DNA from: Drosophila persimilis
Lineage: Eukaryota > Arthropoda > Insecta > Diptera > Drosophilidae
DNA length: 64,000 nt
Direction: 5' to 3'
Assembly (NCBI RefSeq): GCF_003286085.1
Contig: NW_020825294.1
Span: 9,238,001 to 9,302,000 of the forward strand
Shown: piece by piece, positions 51,100-62,557 of the stretch
How the letters are laid out: the number at the start of each line of letters is the position of its first letter
How positions within the stretch are numbered: position 1 is the stretch's first letter
Translations under genes and position numbers: made by a program
Notes under the pieces: model-generated
The model's database searches: none
The model's input: only the letters and a program-made list of their open reading frames with translations
Told to the model about the DNA's origin: nothing

Positions 51100-53725
51100 A
51101 TGTCGGACAACGAGTACGAGCGCTTTGAGATCACCGACTACGATTTGGACAATGAGTTCAACACAAACAGACCACGGGGGCGCCACAGCAAACATCAACA
51201 GATTTATGGTAAAGATATTCTTTCTTTTGGTTTCAAAAAATCCTCAAGAAAAAACCTCTTTCTAGGCATTTGGGCGGACGACAGTGACGAGGAGGGCCCC
51301 GGTGATGGTGGCGGCCAGAAGCGTCATGGCCACCAGGCGAAGGACTACACAATGCCCGTGAATTTTGTGGCAGGCGGCATCCAACAAGCGGGCAAAAAGA
51401 AGAAAAAGCCACTAAAGGGTGAGGAAAAGGCCGGAAAAGAAGACGCAGGCGACACAGAAGAAGCCGAAAAGAGCGATGATTCTAGAGACAGTGGGCGTCC
51501 AGCCTTTGGGCAGAGCGATCCAAGTTCCAATAGCTCCGAGGAGGAGGAGAGACCTTCAATGAGGAGCACCCAAGCGAAACCCTCGTTCAAGCATCACTCG
51601 CACATCGCTGGCACCCGGAATGTGGGCGCCTGGGAGCAGCACACTCGGGGTATTGGTGCCAAACTCCTTCTGCAGATGGGATACGAGCCCGGCAAGGGTC
51701 TGGGCAAGGATCTCCAAGGCATTTCGCAGCCGGTTCAAGCGCACGTCCGCAAGGGACGCGGTGCCATTGGAGCTTATGGTCCTGAGACAGCCGCAAGCAT
51801 CGGAGGCAAAGCGCAGGCCATCAAAGTGGACGAGGATGTGCGCGAGGCTAAGGAGTTCAAGGAGCAGATGAACAAGTGGCGCAAGGGAGGCGTGGCAGAG
51901 CCCCAGGAGAAGGCCGGCAAGCGGTACTACTACAAATCTGTGGAGGAGGTGATAGCCAAGGGGAAGAAGTCCACGCACCTGCTCTCCGAGAAGCTAAGCA
52001 AGCAATTGGGTAACGTCCCCGTTATTGACATGACGGGCCCAGAGAAACGTGTGCTTAGTGGCTACCATGCCCTTGGGCAAACGAAAATCACCCCCGAGGA
52101 AACCCTCTACGATGCGGAGGCTGGTGGCGCCCCTGTTACGGTGTTCGCAATGCCCGAACTGACTCACAATCTCCAGCTGCTGGTGAGCCAGTGCGAGCAG
52201 CAGATCATTGCCATAGACAAGTCGGAGCGCGAGTCCGAGAGCCAGCAAGCGGCCCTCCAGAGCGAGTACAAGAAGCTCGAGGAAATCGTCCAACTGGAGC
52301 AGAATCACATCAGCACGCTCGAAGAGGTGCTCGATCGTGTGGAGCGGCTGAGTGAGGATCCCGACATCACACTCCATGCAGCGGAGAAGCTATTCCTGCA
52401 GCTTCTGGAGGACTATGCCGCCGAGTTCAAGGAATTCGGTCTGGCGGATCTGGCTGCAGGCGTCATTGCGCCGCTTGTGAAGCGAGAGCTGGTGGCCTGG
52501 CAGCCTCTGGAGGAGCCCACGCAGCCGCTGCAGCTGATCAAAAAGTGGCGAGGAATGCTGCAACGCGAGGAGCCCGCTGGCCAGCAGCCCCGCAATGTGT
52601 TTGATCCGTATTCCTCGCTCATTTGGGCGGGTGTGATGCCCTCGTTCCGCGCCTGTGCCGCCGTCTGGCAGCCCAAGGAGCACCCGCCAATGGCTGCCTT
52701 GCTGGATGCCTGGGCACCGCTTCTGCCCACGTGGGTGCTGGATTCGGTTCTCGAGCAACTGGTGCTGCCGCGGCTTGCCTCCGGCGTCTACGATTGGGAT
52801 CCCCTCACCGACACGGTGCCCATCCACAGCTGGGTTCTTCCGTGGCACGGGATCCTTGGCAGCAAACTGGAGGAGTCTGTGTACCCACAGATTCGCAGCA
52901 AATTGGGCGTGGCCCTGCAGGCCTGGTCGCCGCAAGATCGCTCCGCGAGGGCCATGCTCACCCCATGGGCGAAGGCCTTTCCGGAGGAGGAAATGGTGGA
53001 CTTTCTGCAGCACCACATCACACCCAAGCTGCAGGGAGTGCTCTCGGAGTTCATCATCAATCCGCTGCATCAGGACCTAGAGCCATGGAACCAGGTGTGG
53101 GAGTGGCACGAGCTCATTCCGCCGATGCACATGGCCAAGCTGCTGGACAAGCACTTCTTCCCGCGATGGATGCAGGTGCTCGTCATGTGGCTGAACCAGT
53201 CGCCCGACTATGCGGAAATCTCACGCTGGTATACGGGATGGAAGAGCATGCTGAATGAGCCACTGCTCCGAGAGCCCAGTGTCAAGGAGCATCTACGCCG
53301 TGCCCTCGAGATGATGCACAGAGCGAGCGATGCTCTGCTGCAGCCCACGGCAGCGCCGCCACCTCCTACACCGCCCGCACCGCCCACTGTTGCGGGTCTC
53401 CTGCCGCCACTCATGATGATGGATGTGGCACCGCCCACGCAGCTGGAGTTCAAGGAGTTGGTCTCTCAGAAATGCGCTGAATTGGGGATTATCTTTGCTC
53501 CCATACCAGGCAGAAGGGAAATGGGAAAGCAGGTGAGTCTGAAGGCGATTGGAATCTCAACTATTTTCCTTGCTAATCTTCTGCTTTTTGTAGATCTATC
53601 GAGTGGGCAAACTCTTTTGCTACATCGATCGAAATGTGTGCATGCTGAGCGATAGCTCATTTAGCAATTGGCAGCCGGTGGCCCTCAATCATCTGCTGGA
53701 ACGCACACAAACGGGAATGTTCTAG
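51100..53725 (+). CDS. sip1: Septin-interacting protein 1 / TFIP11 homologue, 3 exons, 835 aa
   Basis: G-patch protein of the tuftelin-interacting protein 11 family (yeast Ntr1), which activates the DHX15/Prp43 helicase for spliceosome disassembly in the nucleus. Exons 51100-51208, 51266-53532 and 53594-53725 phase to 2508 nt. Acidic N-terminus (DDSDEEGPGDGG), lysine/glutamate-rich stretch, G-patch at about residues 163-208 (GIGAKLLLQMGYEPGKGLGK), coiled-coil about 335-390, then the GC-factor-like domain with many WxxxL repeats, a proline-rich loop near 750, and a conserved C-terminal tail starting IYRVGKLFCYID. The first intron is 57 nt, in frame and stop-free, so an unspliced reading also looks open; the spliced form matches fly sip1 (YGIWADDSDEE). 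Promoter with DRE. Confidence 0.96.
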
Positions 53726-53842
53726 AGACGAGGGACAGGAGCCGTGGTTGGAAATAATACCAGAGATCGATGGGTGTTGAGGGAGAGAGACGAGGGGCAG
53801 GAGCCGTGGTTGGAAATAATACCAGAGATCGATGGGTGTTGG
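53726..53842. repeat. 62-bp tandem duplication in the sip1 3' UTR
   Basis: Copy 1 begins directly after the stop codon (53726-53787) and copy 2 follows at 53788. They are almost identical (GGGACAGG versus GGGGCAGG near the start) and diverge near TGTTG at the end. This indicates a recent tandem duplication or slippage. Confidence 0.92.
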
Positions 53843-53925
53843 ACGATGGAAGAAAGGATGATAGTGTTTTGAATTCAGGAATGATAATGGCAGATAGCAG
53901 CTTAAGAAAAAGTGGAAATATAGAG

Positions 53926-54016
53926 AATAAAATTCGAAGATAACATTGTTCCTGAAGGATGTTCCCCTGTATGATTTTTTGGCAGTGTTCTGTGGCCTGT
54001 TCTTTGAGCCAATAAA
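53926..54016 (+). terminator. sip1 polyadenylation signals
   Basis: AATAAA at 53926-53931 and again at 54011-54016, 200 and 285 nt after the stop. Either or both may be used. Confidence 0.6.
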
Positions 54017-54569
54017 GCACACACCAAACAAAGAAAACTTTCTTAGATATGCCGATGATTGCAGATGCTCAAAGGATTGGATATTTTCTTAGTTGTACAC
54101 TATTCTTAGTCCCCATTTAAGACTATGTTTAAGGAAAAACCCACAAAACAAAAGGGAAATTATAAATTTGCTTTAAAAATAATCAATTTTGAAGAAGCGG
54201 AACAATCTAAGCCACTTTCTATTCTTTGAGATTGATCATGGATGGTTAATACCATATCTTAGGTATCAGTCTATATTTATTGGGAGCTGCAGTGATAGCA
54301 CCATCAGGTATGCATCACCAAAGGCAGTAGCCATAGGCCATACAAATAACCCCAAAAAAAAGGACAGCGAATCATTTGCAGTGTTCAGTTATTAATTCCT
54401 GACAAGCGATATGTTGTGAAAGTATTTTGGAATGTTATCTATTGATTACTCTTGATAAAAGTAAATTGAAACATATAAAATTATATGCCACACTGCCATA
54501 TGGCACACATCTTCCGCCGATTAGATGGTTCTCTTACCGTACGATTAGAGCCGAACAAGTGTACGCTGA

Positions 54570-54890
54570 TTATTGGTGCATATAGATTCGATCGGGTAGT
54601 TCTTTCACCTTCGTTTGGGTGTCGTTTCTTTCGATTTGAGTTTCAGTTTCATTCCATAGCTCCTCATCAAAGGGTGGTGGAGGCTCGTTTCTCGTTTTTC
54701 GGTCGGTGGTGGACCATATGGGCCTTGTCTTTCAACACAATCTAGTGATATACAGCGGTCATAGAATCGCTCATACGTTGAGTCATCAAACGATTGCTCT
54801 CTGGTAATTCCAAATATTTAAAATTCACTTATCGGTTTCGCTTTCGAGTGTTTGAAACAGAAGAGCCTACGTCTTGGGTTAATTTGTTCA
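54570..54890 (-). pseudogene. Coding-like remnant with frameshift, unidentified
   Basis: On the minus strand one frame reads FDDSTYERFYDRC then GPYGPPPTEKR, and after a frame change near 54684 continues EPPPPFDEELWNETETQ to a TAA at 54572-54570. A further stretch, INPRRRLFCFKHSKAK, lies upstream near 54840-54885. The acidic, aromatic composition is unlike the surrounding AT-rich DNA. It reads as a decayed gene or retrocopy, or as exons whose splice sites I could not establish. Family unknown. Confidence 0.3.
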
Positions 54891-56659
54891 ATGATTTCTA
54901 AGAAAAAGCGATAAGATTAAAGTGGAAGTTGTCGCAAAGAATACAATTTATAGATCATTTAGTGATATTTATTTTTTTATGGCCCCGGCAAGCCTCGTTT
55001 TTGAATTGTGAATTGTGTCTTAAAGTACGATAAATATTTTCAGAAAAGAGATCCATAAAGAACAACAAATATGGAATAAATTAAAGGTTGTGGAAATCTA
55101 TCAACAAGTGGCTTATTATAGACTTCATGGATACGCTTTTGAAGTAGTCATAAAAAATATCAAACGCACAAGTTGAATGCAGTGGAACTACGATTTTTGA
55201 TTGCTTTATCAATACAGAAGTCACTTCAAGTCATTCCGTTAGGAAATGACTCTTCAAACCCATTCGATTATGGCTAATACTTAGATGGCTGGTTAACATT
55301 TACGACTTTTTCTTATTGCTATTTCATACGGGAACTTGAGATTGTAAAGATATGGTATGGAAGGAAATAGGAACAGGTATCAGAAGACTGGGACTGAGGT
55401 GCCTGCTAGGTATATGAGAAATACTAAGTTTCCTACAACTCGGAGAAATACTAATAAGTATATTCTGCTTGGAAATCAAATATGCAATGAAATATCCGTC
55501 CATTCTACCTTATTTTCATGTCGGTGTCATGTAAGCACTTAGAGTTTCATAATTTATACATTTTTATACATAAATGTTTTACTGTTGGCATGATGCTGGT
55601 AAGTCCATGATCTTACGACTATTCCAGAAGATAAAGTGCGATGACAAGCCATACTGCAGTCATAAAGGGAATGTTTGATGGAGCGTCAACCTCAGAGAGT
55701 ATTGTATGTTTTTAGATATCTATTATATTCCATCCAGAGGGATGGTTCGGTAAATAGAATCGGCATAAATCACTTGTATATTTTATGTATATTCGCGGCA
55801 AACCGTTTTGGGCGGGGACATATTATTTATACTGTAGATATCACACCCCTTATTACAATGGTCCAGACAATCTTATCCACTCTTGTAGACTATATAGAGG
55901 TTAAAGGTGTGGGAATTGTACAATTTATGTGGCATTATTTGATTTATAGTATCTAGTTTTTCGAAAAGATCTTAGAAGAAGCCGCAAAATGGGGATTCTT
56001 TTTATTATAATTATTCCAAAGTCTGTTTGTTCCTAGGAACAGTTTATCGTATAATTACATTACACCCATACTTATTTTTTTATAGTATTTTAAGAAGATT
56101 TATAGCATTTTGTGTAATATTATTCATAGAGCGCCCTTGAAGACAATGTTCAAGATAGTTTTTAAAGTATTTTTATAACTTTTTGTAGTACCCAGTATTT
56201 GTGGAGCAACCATCAACCGGCTTGATCAAGACTGGCATCATTTCCAATCAAAAAAGCTAAATATAATATAATATAAATACAGTCGTTCTATCTATGAAAA
56301 CGTGCTTATATCATGTTCCCTTTTAATCTTTTGTAAGGGTACGAGAACAGAGCCGAATCCATAATAATTAGCACCATCGATAGCATAATAATGGCACATA
56401 AAGGCATAAATTAGGAACCGAACGAGCACGACCTTTGGCTTCGATTTCGTCGGCCCGCACGTATTGGGAGTACTTTTTCCATCAAAGGGTTGTGTATTGT
56501 GTGGGTAATGAGAGCCCGCCGCGCTTTGTGGCCTTATCAAACGCGGAGTATGTCAGTTTATTTGTATACTTTTTCTCAATTTTGTTTATAGCTCGAAGCG
56601 CCATAAATTAAGGAACGCCTGAGGGCCCCGCCGCAAACTCGGAACGAAAGCGCAGCGCA
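54891..56659. other. AT-rich intergenic region
   Basis: About 1.8 kb with only short ORFs of unconvincing composition. No inverted terminal repeats or transposase similarity seen. The last 100 bp are the 5' flank of the glycosyltransferase gene at 56660. Confidence 0.6.
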
Positions 56660-58841
56660 ATGGCCAAATTCCACCGCGTGTGGTCCATTCTCCTTCTTCT
56701 CACTGTGGCCCTGGTGCTCGTTTGGCGGAACTTGCAACAGGCTCAGCGTCTGGCACAGCCACAGATCTCCAGCAGGAGCAGCAGCAGCAGATCGTCCCTT
56801 TCCATATATAATCAACCCAACGAATCTTTGTACACCACAGAGCGATACTACGAGGATTATCCGCAAATAGAACATCCTCCCATCCCTCCTCTGACACCGC
56901 GCGGGCAAATCCTGCAGCAATTATTGAAATGCCGCTCACGCAATCTGACATTCGCGAGGTTGCAACATGGGGAATACTGGCTCTTGCAGAATCTGATTAT
57001 TGGCCGCAAGAGTCGTCTGATGCGATGTACGGAGTCGATAACCTACACCACGAATGGGGATTATAAATTCTTTGATAATCTGGAAATGGTGGCCGAACGG
57101 TAAGTGTTGAGGCATTTTAAAATTTCATTATCAGTAGAGCCCATGAAATTTTCTGATATCTGTATGGAGATATATACCAAATTTACGATGGTAATGTTTT
57201 CTGATATGAATATATACCATATATTTGATGTGTTTTGGGGGAGGTTCAATTCCCATGACAGTGATATGATAGTTCTTATAGCTGCTTTTTCTCGGAAGAG
57301 TAGCGGATAGTAGAAGAAAACCGTTAAAAATAGAAAATTTTAAAGCTACCATTACATTCTATATGCAAATTCATAAATTATGATACAAACTAGTAGGTTC
57401 TCAAAAAATATTTCAATCGGATTATTATTATAGACAGAATGAAGAAAAAAGACATTTGTGCCTCGAAAAAACCGTTTTAAATGGTACTAAAATCAAGTGA
57501 AAATCCGTCGGACTACTGCTATTCTATTTCCATTTGAATACCCAACACTTATATCTAAAAACAACCTTTACTTTCGTCCATAGTTGGCGCGCCCCCATTA
57601 GCTTTGCCATCCACGCCCCTGGCTATGATCTAAACACCACACTGGACTCGATTCAATATGTGAAAAACTGTCTACCGGGCAGCGAATACATCAATGACTA
57701 TGTGACATTTCATGTGTATTTCTCCAATTTGCATATGCCCGAATATGTGCCGTACGACGAGGCAGCTGTGCTGGAGAGGCCCTACTTTTGTGAGCTGAAG
57801 AATGGTACCAAAGCGCCGCCGCCATGGACTTTGATACCGCGGGAGGCCATGTACAAGATGTCAGCAAATCTAACATATCCGATTAATGTCGGTAGGAATA
57901 TAGCACGACAGGCGGCCACAACGTACTTCATCTTCGCCTGCGACATCGAACTGTATCCGAGTTTGGGATTTGTGGAGCAGTTTCTCGACATGGTTGCTGC
58001 CAATCATAGCATTCTGGCACTGGACCCCCAGCAGCCACGAAGGGTCTATCCTTTGCCCGTTTTTGAGATCGAGTCGGGTGCCCCTATTCCCAATGACAAG
58101 GCGGAGCTGTTGGCTCTCTACCGCGATGGTAGGGCTCAACCTTTCCACATGAAGATGTGTTTTTCTTGTCACACAGTGCCCGGACAGCAGGATTGGTTAA
58201 ATCGGGCGCCCAGTGTCACGGATGAGCTCCGGGTGTGGAGCATATCATTGCGGGAGAAGGATTTTAAGTACTGGGAGCCCTTCTATGTGAGCGACAACCA
58301 GGAGCCAATGTTCGATGAGCGAGTGACGTGGGAGGGACAATCGAACAAACGTATACAGGTAATTAATTAAATATGGATAATTAAAAATATTCGATAACCT
58401 TTCGATAATCAATGGCCATTTATCGATGAATATCTAAAGCGAATAGTTAAGGAATCCATAATTCATTCATAAGTAGTATCGATAAATAGTCCTTGAATTC
58501 GATTTTAATATAAATAGTCGAATAAATAGTCGAAAGCAAGTCGATAGAGTACCAAAAATTGATTCATAAATAGTCCAACACTATTTAAAAATATTGATAA
58601 AAATATTTAACATCTCTCCCGCTCTCGTTATCTCTTATAGAACTATGCCATGTGCCTCTTGGGCTACGAATACCATGTCCTACATCCCGCCTACCTCGTC
58701 CATAGCCCTGGCATCAAGAAGAACGCAAGCTCGAAATCATCTCGCAGGACATTCGCCAGAGAAATGACAAGATTCATTAAGAAAAAGGTCGAGCCAGAGT
58801 ACCAAGTGTTGTATGGCAGAAAAAATGCCTGCGTCACGTGA
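56660..58841 (+). CDS. GT49 (LARGE/B4GAT1-like) glycosyltransferase, 3 exons, 471 aa
   Basis: Predicted Golgi type II membrane glycosyltransferase of Pfam Glyco_transf_49, related to beta-1,4-glucuronyltransferase 1. Exons 56660-57099, 57584-58358 and 58641-58841 phase to 1416 nt. Signal anchor at about residues 7-23 (VWSILLLLTVALVLVW), a Ser-rich stem, then the catalytic domain from about residue 100. WRAPISFAIHAPGYDL and GRNIARQAATTYFIFACDIELYPS are the family blocks. At the metal-binding DxD position (human B4GAT1 DVD) this copy has D267-I-E269. A final block HPAYLVHSPGIKK begins the C-terminal tail. The natural substrate in flies is unknown. Convergent with its paralogue at 59100, 258 bp away. 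Confidence 0.9.
58359..58640 (+). repeat. ATAAATAGTC / TATCGAT-rich intron
   Basis: The second intron of the glycosyltransferase carries at least four ATAAATAGTC-like units (about 58482, 58510, 58522, 58565) and several TCGATA steps. Degenerate AT satellite-like sequence of no known function. Confidence 0.55.
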
Positions 58842-59099
58842 CACAAACACCAGAATTTCGTTTCAGAAAGTGATATTCTCCATTTACTTGCTAAGTGTTT
58901 TATATTAAAATTTGTCATATGTAAATATAGAGAACATAAGATCTTTTGTTATTTACAACTATAATATATTTAGGCATTAATCCATTCGATATTTGAATAT
59001 CCGAAAATAGCGCGAGGTACGCGATCGAGTGTACCAGACCTGTGCAAAATCCTTGGGCACTAAACTGTAATTAAAAGGTCGATATGCTTTAAGGAGGGC

Positions 59100-60497
59100 T
59101 TAAAGGTAATGCTCTTTTACATACTTTATCACTCGGCTGTAGAACAAATGCCAGATATGCCACATTCTCGAGAATCTGGTTTGGCTTACACTTATATGAT
59201 CCTTGGGCTTCAAGTTCTGCCAGCTGTCAAAAGTGCGCCGTATGAGAAAGGCACCATCCAGGATAATGAAAGTGTAATCCAAGTCAATCATTACCTGGCC
59301 CTGGGGAAAGATAGGGGATAGGGAGATAGAAGAAATGTATTCTTTCGACTAGGGGGAAATTTAGCGAATGTACTTTTACCTTTAAATTAGCGCCATGTTC
59401 ATAAATGGATTCCATTTTATTGCCCTCATCGTACAAGGGTTCCAATTCATTGATGCTCACATAGGCCACGCACGCGTCCATTTTTTTCGAACGACTAAAG
59501 ATGTAGAGCTCTTCTCCGGCAGTCTGAGTGCTCAACCATTTCATCTGCACATCGATATTATCGTACACGGGACTGATAATATTGAAATCCCTTAAAATCA
59601 TTATCAATTGAAACTTATTCTGCGCCAATGGCGCCTCCAACACATGAGGGAATGTCAGCAAACAGAAGACCCTAAAAAGGAAAACTATTTGAGGAAGGAC
59701 AGGGGATGACTTTAAGGGGAATCAAACCTACGTGGTGTAGGGCTGTGATATGTCTGCATAGCGCCAGACATCATGAATTAAGATGAATTTCAAAAACTTT
59801 TCAGGAAAATCATATGTCGGCAGCAGTTGAATATCCATTGATAAAACATAATACGTTAGGACATTGAGACGGGCCACATTCCGCATAAGATTCATGGGAT
59901 ATTGGAGCTTCTTTCGATGCCAATAAGTAAGCTCCTGAGTCGCATTTAGATAAATCGGTGGCTTATTACACATAAGAGGTTCCGCTGTGACCCCCATGCT
60001 GCCACGCCGAAAATTCAGAGGCATGTGATCCTGGTGCCACACCAGATGTATGCTGACAAAGCGACGCATCAGGACACTCAAGTGCAGGCAGGTATTGATG
60101 TAGGCCAAGCCCTTGATGGTCTTATCCAGATCGTCGCCGTTGGCATAGATCGTGAGGCTAATGGGCGCCTTCCACCTGAACAGAAGATACTTTTGAGTGG
60201 GGGAATGTTCTCAGGACTCTCTCACCTGATCAGCAACGTTGGCAACAGCTGCAGGTCCACATAGGTGGCATGAGTGGCTAGAGTAACACTTTCATTGGCA
60301 ACCAAATTTTCGCCCGCCAGTATATAATTATGCCACACCCAGTAGTCCCCATGCTGTCGCACATACCCGGGATTGGGCCTCGTGGAAGAGCTGCCTTGCT
60401 CGAAATCGGTTTGAATACTTTGGAACAACAGCTTCAGGAAGTAGCCAATGAGGCCTAAAGTGAGTATCAAAAGGATTTTGGCAAAAAACGGAGACAT
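59100..60497 (-). CDS. GT49 glycosyltransferase paralogue, 4 exons, 402 aa
   Basis: Paralogue of the 56660 gene in tail-to-tail orientation. Exons 60497-60226, 60175-59732, 59671-59380 and 59300-59100 phase to 1209 nt. Signal anchor at about residues 8-26 (ILLILTLGLIGYFLKLLF), short stem, blocks WKAPISLTIYANGDDL and RNVARLNVLTYYVLSMDIQLLP. The DxD position reads D205-I-Q207, so the second acid is lost altogether. The last exon is 201 nt, as in the paralogue, while the 775-nt middle exon is here split by a 60-nt intron. The sequence is much more diverged than its partner, suggesting relaxed constraint or a new, possibly non-catalytic, role. A partial copy of its first exon lies just upstream. 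Confidence 0.88.
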
Positions 60498-60689
60498 TTG
60501 TCTTTGGATCTTTTTGACAAGAAATACACATTAATACAGGTTATCAAAAGGCTACTATTTTTAATACATTTATTTCAGTAATTGTTGGATTAATTGTATA
60601 CAAAATGGGCAGCCCTGAACGGACAGCATGGATAACAGAAGAAGTCCTTCCAGGAAGAGGATGCACGTCACTGATGTCATTCGAATTCT

Positions 60690-60835
60690 TGGACCCTCTC
60701 AGCAACGTTGGCAGCAGCTTCAGGTCCACATGAGCGGCATGAGTGGAAAAACAGCTAGTCAGTATCTAGAGAATTTTGGCTAAAAGGAGATATTTATACA
60801 GGGCACCAAAAGGCTACTGTTTTCTATAACCTTAT
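60690..60835 (-). pseudogene. Partial duplicate of the glycosyltransferase first exon and 5' flank
   Basis: Plus-strand CAGCAACGTTGGCA-CAGCT-CAGGTCCACAT and GGCATGAGTGG at 60700-60748 repeat the end of exon 1 at 60230-60282. CAAAAGGCTACT at 60806-60817 repeats 60545-60556 upstream of that exon. The middle is deleted and the donor GTGAG is changed. It lies directly upstream of the intact gene as a degenerate tandem copy. The 61-codon ORF at 60544-60729 that covers it is not a gene. Confidence 0.8.
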
Positions 60836-61145
60836 TTCAAGTGACTTTCCTGTACCAATAGTAAAAAAACTCGATATATGATCGATATGGAGTCTATAAG
60901 AAAGGGATAAGTAAATTAATCTATTTATAATTGAAATGGAACCAATTGATCGGCATTAAATTTAAAAATAACCAATAAATTGAAACAAGCTGTTCCACAC
61001 CTAAATATTTTCTACTCTTTCTTAACCCCTAACACCAAAAGATCTTAAAATAATCGATCGGAAATCGCTCTTAAATCGAAAAATCGATAAAATGATTTCA
61101 AAGTACATATCCTTCTCCTTGGGGCATTACAGACGACAAGCCCTG
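60836..61145. other. Intergenic AT-rich DNA
   Basis: Separates the glycosyltransferase remnant from the four-TM gene. Several ATCGAT-type steps (60869-60890, 61053-61090) but no gene. Confidence 0.6.
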
Positions 61146-62253
61146 TTAAATATGTCTACCAAGCCGATGAAAAATGCTGGAAGTCACTAGTTCTTTATCT
61201 TTGTACAAAAATCGTTCACCATTGACAGCATTTCGCAGCAAAACATTCGACACGAGCTCCTGCCTTTGAAAATTCTCCGAAGAATCTATATTCGTATCCA
61301 TTGAAGAACCTTCCATATCCTGCCACCATTTCTGTGGTTGCAAGTGCCACAATTTTTGACCAACTTTGGGCATTACATAGATTATAATTGGTGGCTGCTG
61401 CAGGGGATTTTCAACTCTGGATTTTTGAGGTATTTCCTCTCTATATAGAATGGGATTAAGGGGATCCGTGCCATAAAGACGTTGATATTTTTCGCTATTC
61501 ACCAGAACCATAATCTGTATAAAAGCAATCAATGCCAAGTTATCATAGGCCACAAGCACTGAAAAATTAATGTATATATATCAGAATATGGTAAGTATAT
61601 GTCCTATATATATGGGACATACTTGCATAGAATGTGAGAGTCAGTGTTAGCAATATCAGGGTCCCTAAGGGCACTACATGTCGTGCAATTCGAAGGGAAA
61701 TCACCGATATCCCAACTATTTGAACGGTGTACAGGAACTCAAAGATACACAAAGGCATAACATGGTATTTCTTGAGCTAGGGAAGGAAAGGAAAAATTAT
61801 GAATAAGTTGAGGAATGATGGAACAACATTACCCTATAAGCACCAAAGGCTCCAAGAATACAAGATAGAATATGACAAAAGCTGTAGAGTTGGGTAACCA
61901 TCATTATTTCCCTGGGATCTGCAGAAGAAATGGGAAGAGCTTAAGGAGGTATTTTCATTTGATTTCCACTTACATTTCTCCACCCAGTTGATGGATTCTT
62001 TAACAATAAAACTCGTTCGATAATTTACATCATTTTCAAATATACGGATCACCGAAAACATGAAAGCTGTGCCATTGTCAAAGATCACATACATAATGAT
62101 GATGCTTTTGCACTAAAAATAGAGCAGAAATATATAGAAATTTTACATATTTAAAACTCCTTTAAGTCTCAAATTTACCATGGCAAAAAAGCATATAACG
62201 AGGATACCCAAACGCACTGAAGCGCAAAAGAAATAGGTCGTCATGAGGACCAT
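61146..62253 (-). CDS. Four-transmembrane protein A, 5 exons, 288 aa
   Basis: Exons 62253-62179, 62112-61974, 61918-61833, 61776-61623 and 61558-61146 phase to 867 nt. Hydrophobic segments: about residues 12-35 (SVRLGILVICFFAM region), 75-95 (LYSFCHILSCILGAFGAY), 108-122 (FEFLYTVQIVGISVI) and 135-170 (GTLILLTLTLTFYA, LALIAFIQIMVLV). The C-terminal tail is cytosolic-like, with a YQRLYGTDPLNP block also found in the partner gene. Begins MVLMTTYFFCASVRLG; a second ATG three codons on is possible. The C-x-VRLG start and four-TM layout recall the insect DUF7027-type proteins, but function is unknown. Divergently paired with gene B, 304 bp away. Confidence 0.82.
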
Positions 62254-62343
62254 GTTGGCTCAAAACTATCTTTATTTTCTCCGACATATTGGGGCCTCTA
62301 TTCGCCATGAGCTCCAGCCAACGAATGATAAATGCTGGCTGTA

Positions 62344-62350
62344 TTTTATA
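62344..62350 (-). promoter_or_regulatory. TATA-like box of four-TM gene A
   Basis: TATAAAA on the minus strand, 91 nt before the gene A start codon, with TCATTC at 62328-62323 as a possible initiator. The spacing (24 nt) is a little short. Confidence 0.35.
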
Positions 62351-62557
62351 AGCCATAAACTCCATTTACCATATGGCATTCCAGATTGGGATCTCTTGAA
62401 CATGGTTTTGTCATTTGTTGAGGTAATTGCTTCACCTTTTGTTCTGGCTTTTGGGGGAAGGACAGGACTGGCGCAGTATTTGCTTTGCTGTTGTGGAAAT
62501 TGGTTAATTTTCCGCTTGATTTATGTTCGAACATTACAGAATAATAGTTGATTCAAT

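Noticed and set aside
52623..53258. 211-codon plus-strand ORF and 226-codon minus-strand ORF in sip1
   Set aside because: Out-of-frame and antisense shadows of the GC-rich sip1 coding exon.
62243..62551. 102-codon plus-strand ORF spanning the gap between the divergent four-TM genes
   Set aside because: Overlaps the antisense of gene A exon 1 and ends just before gene B; composition is not protein-like and no splice or promoter support.
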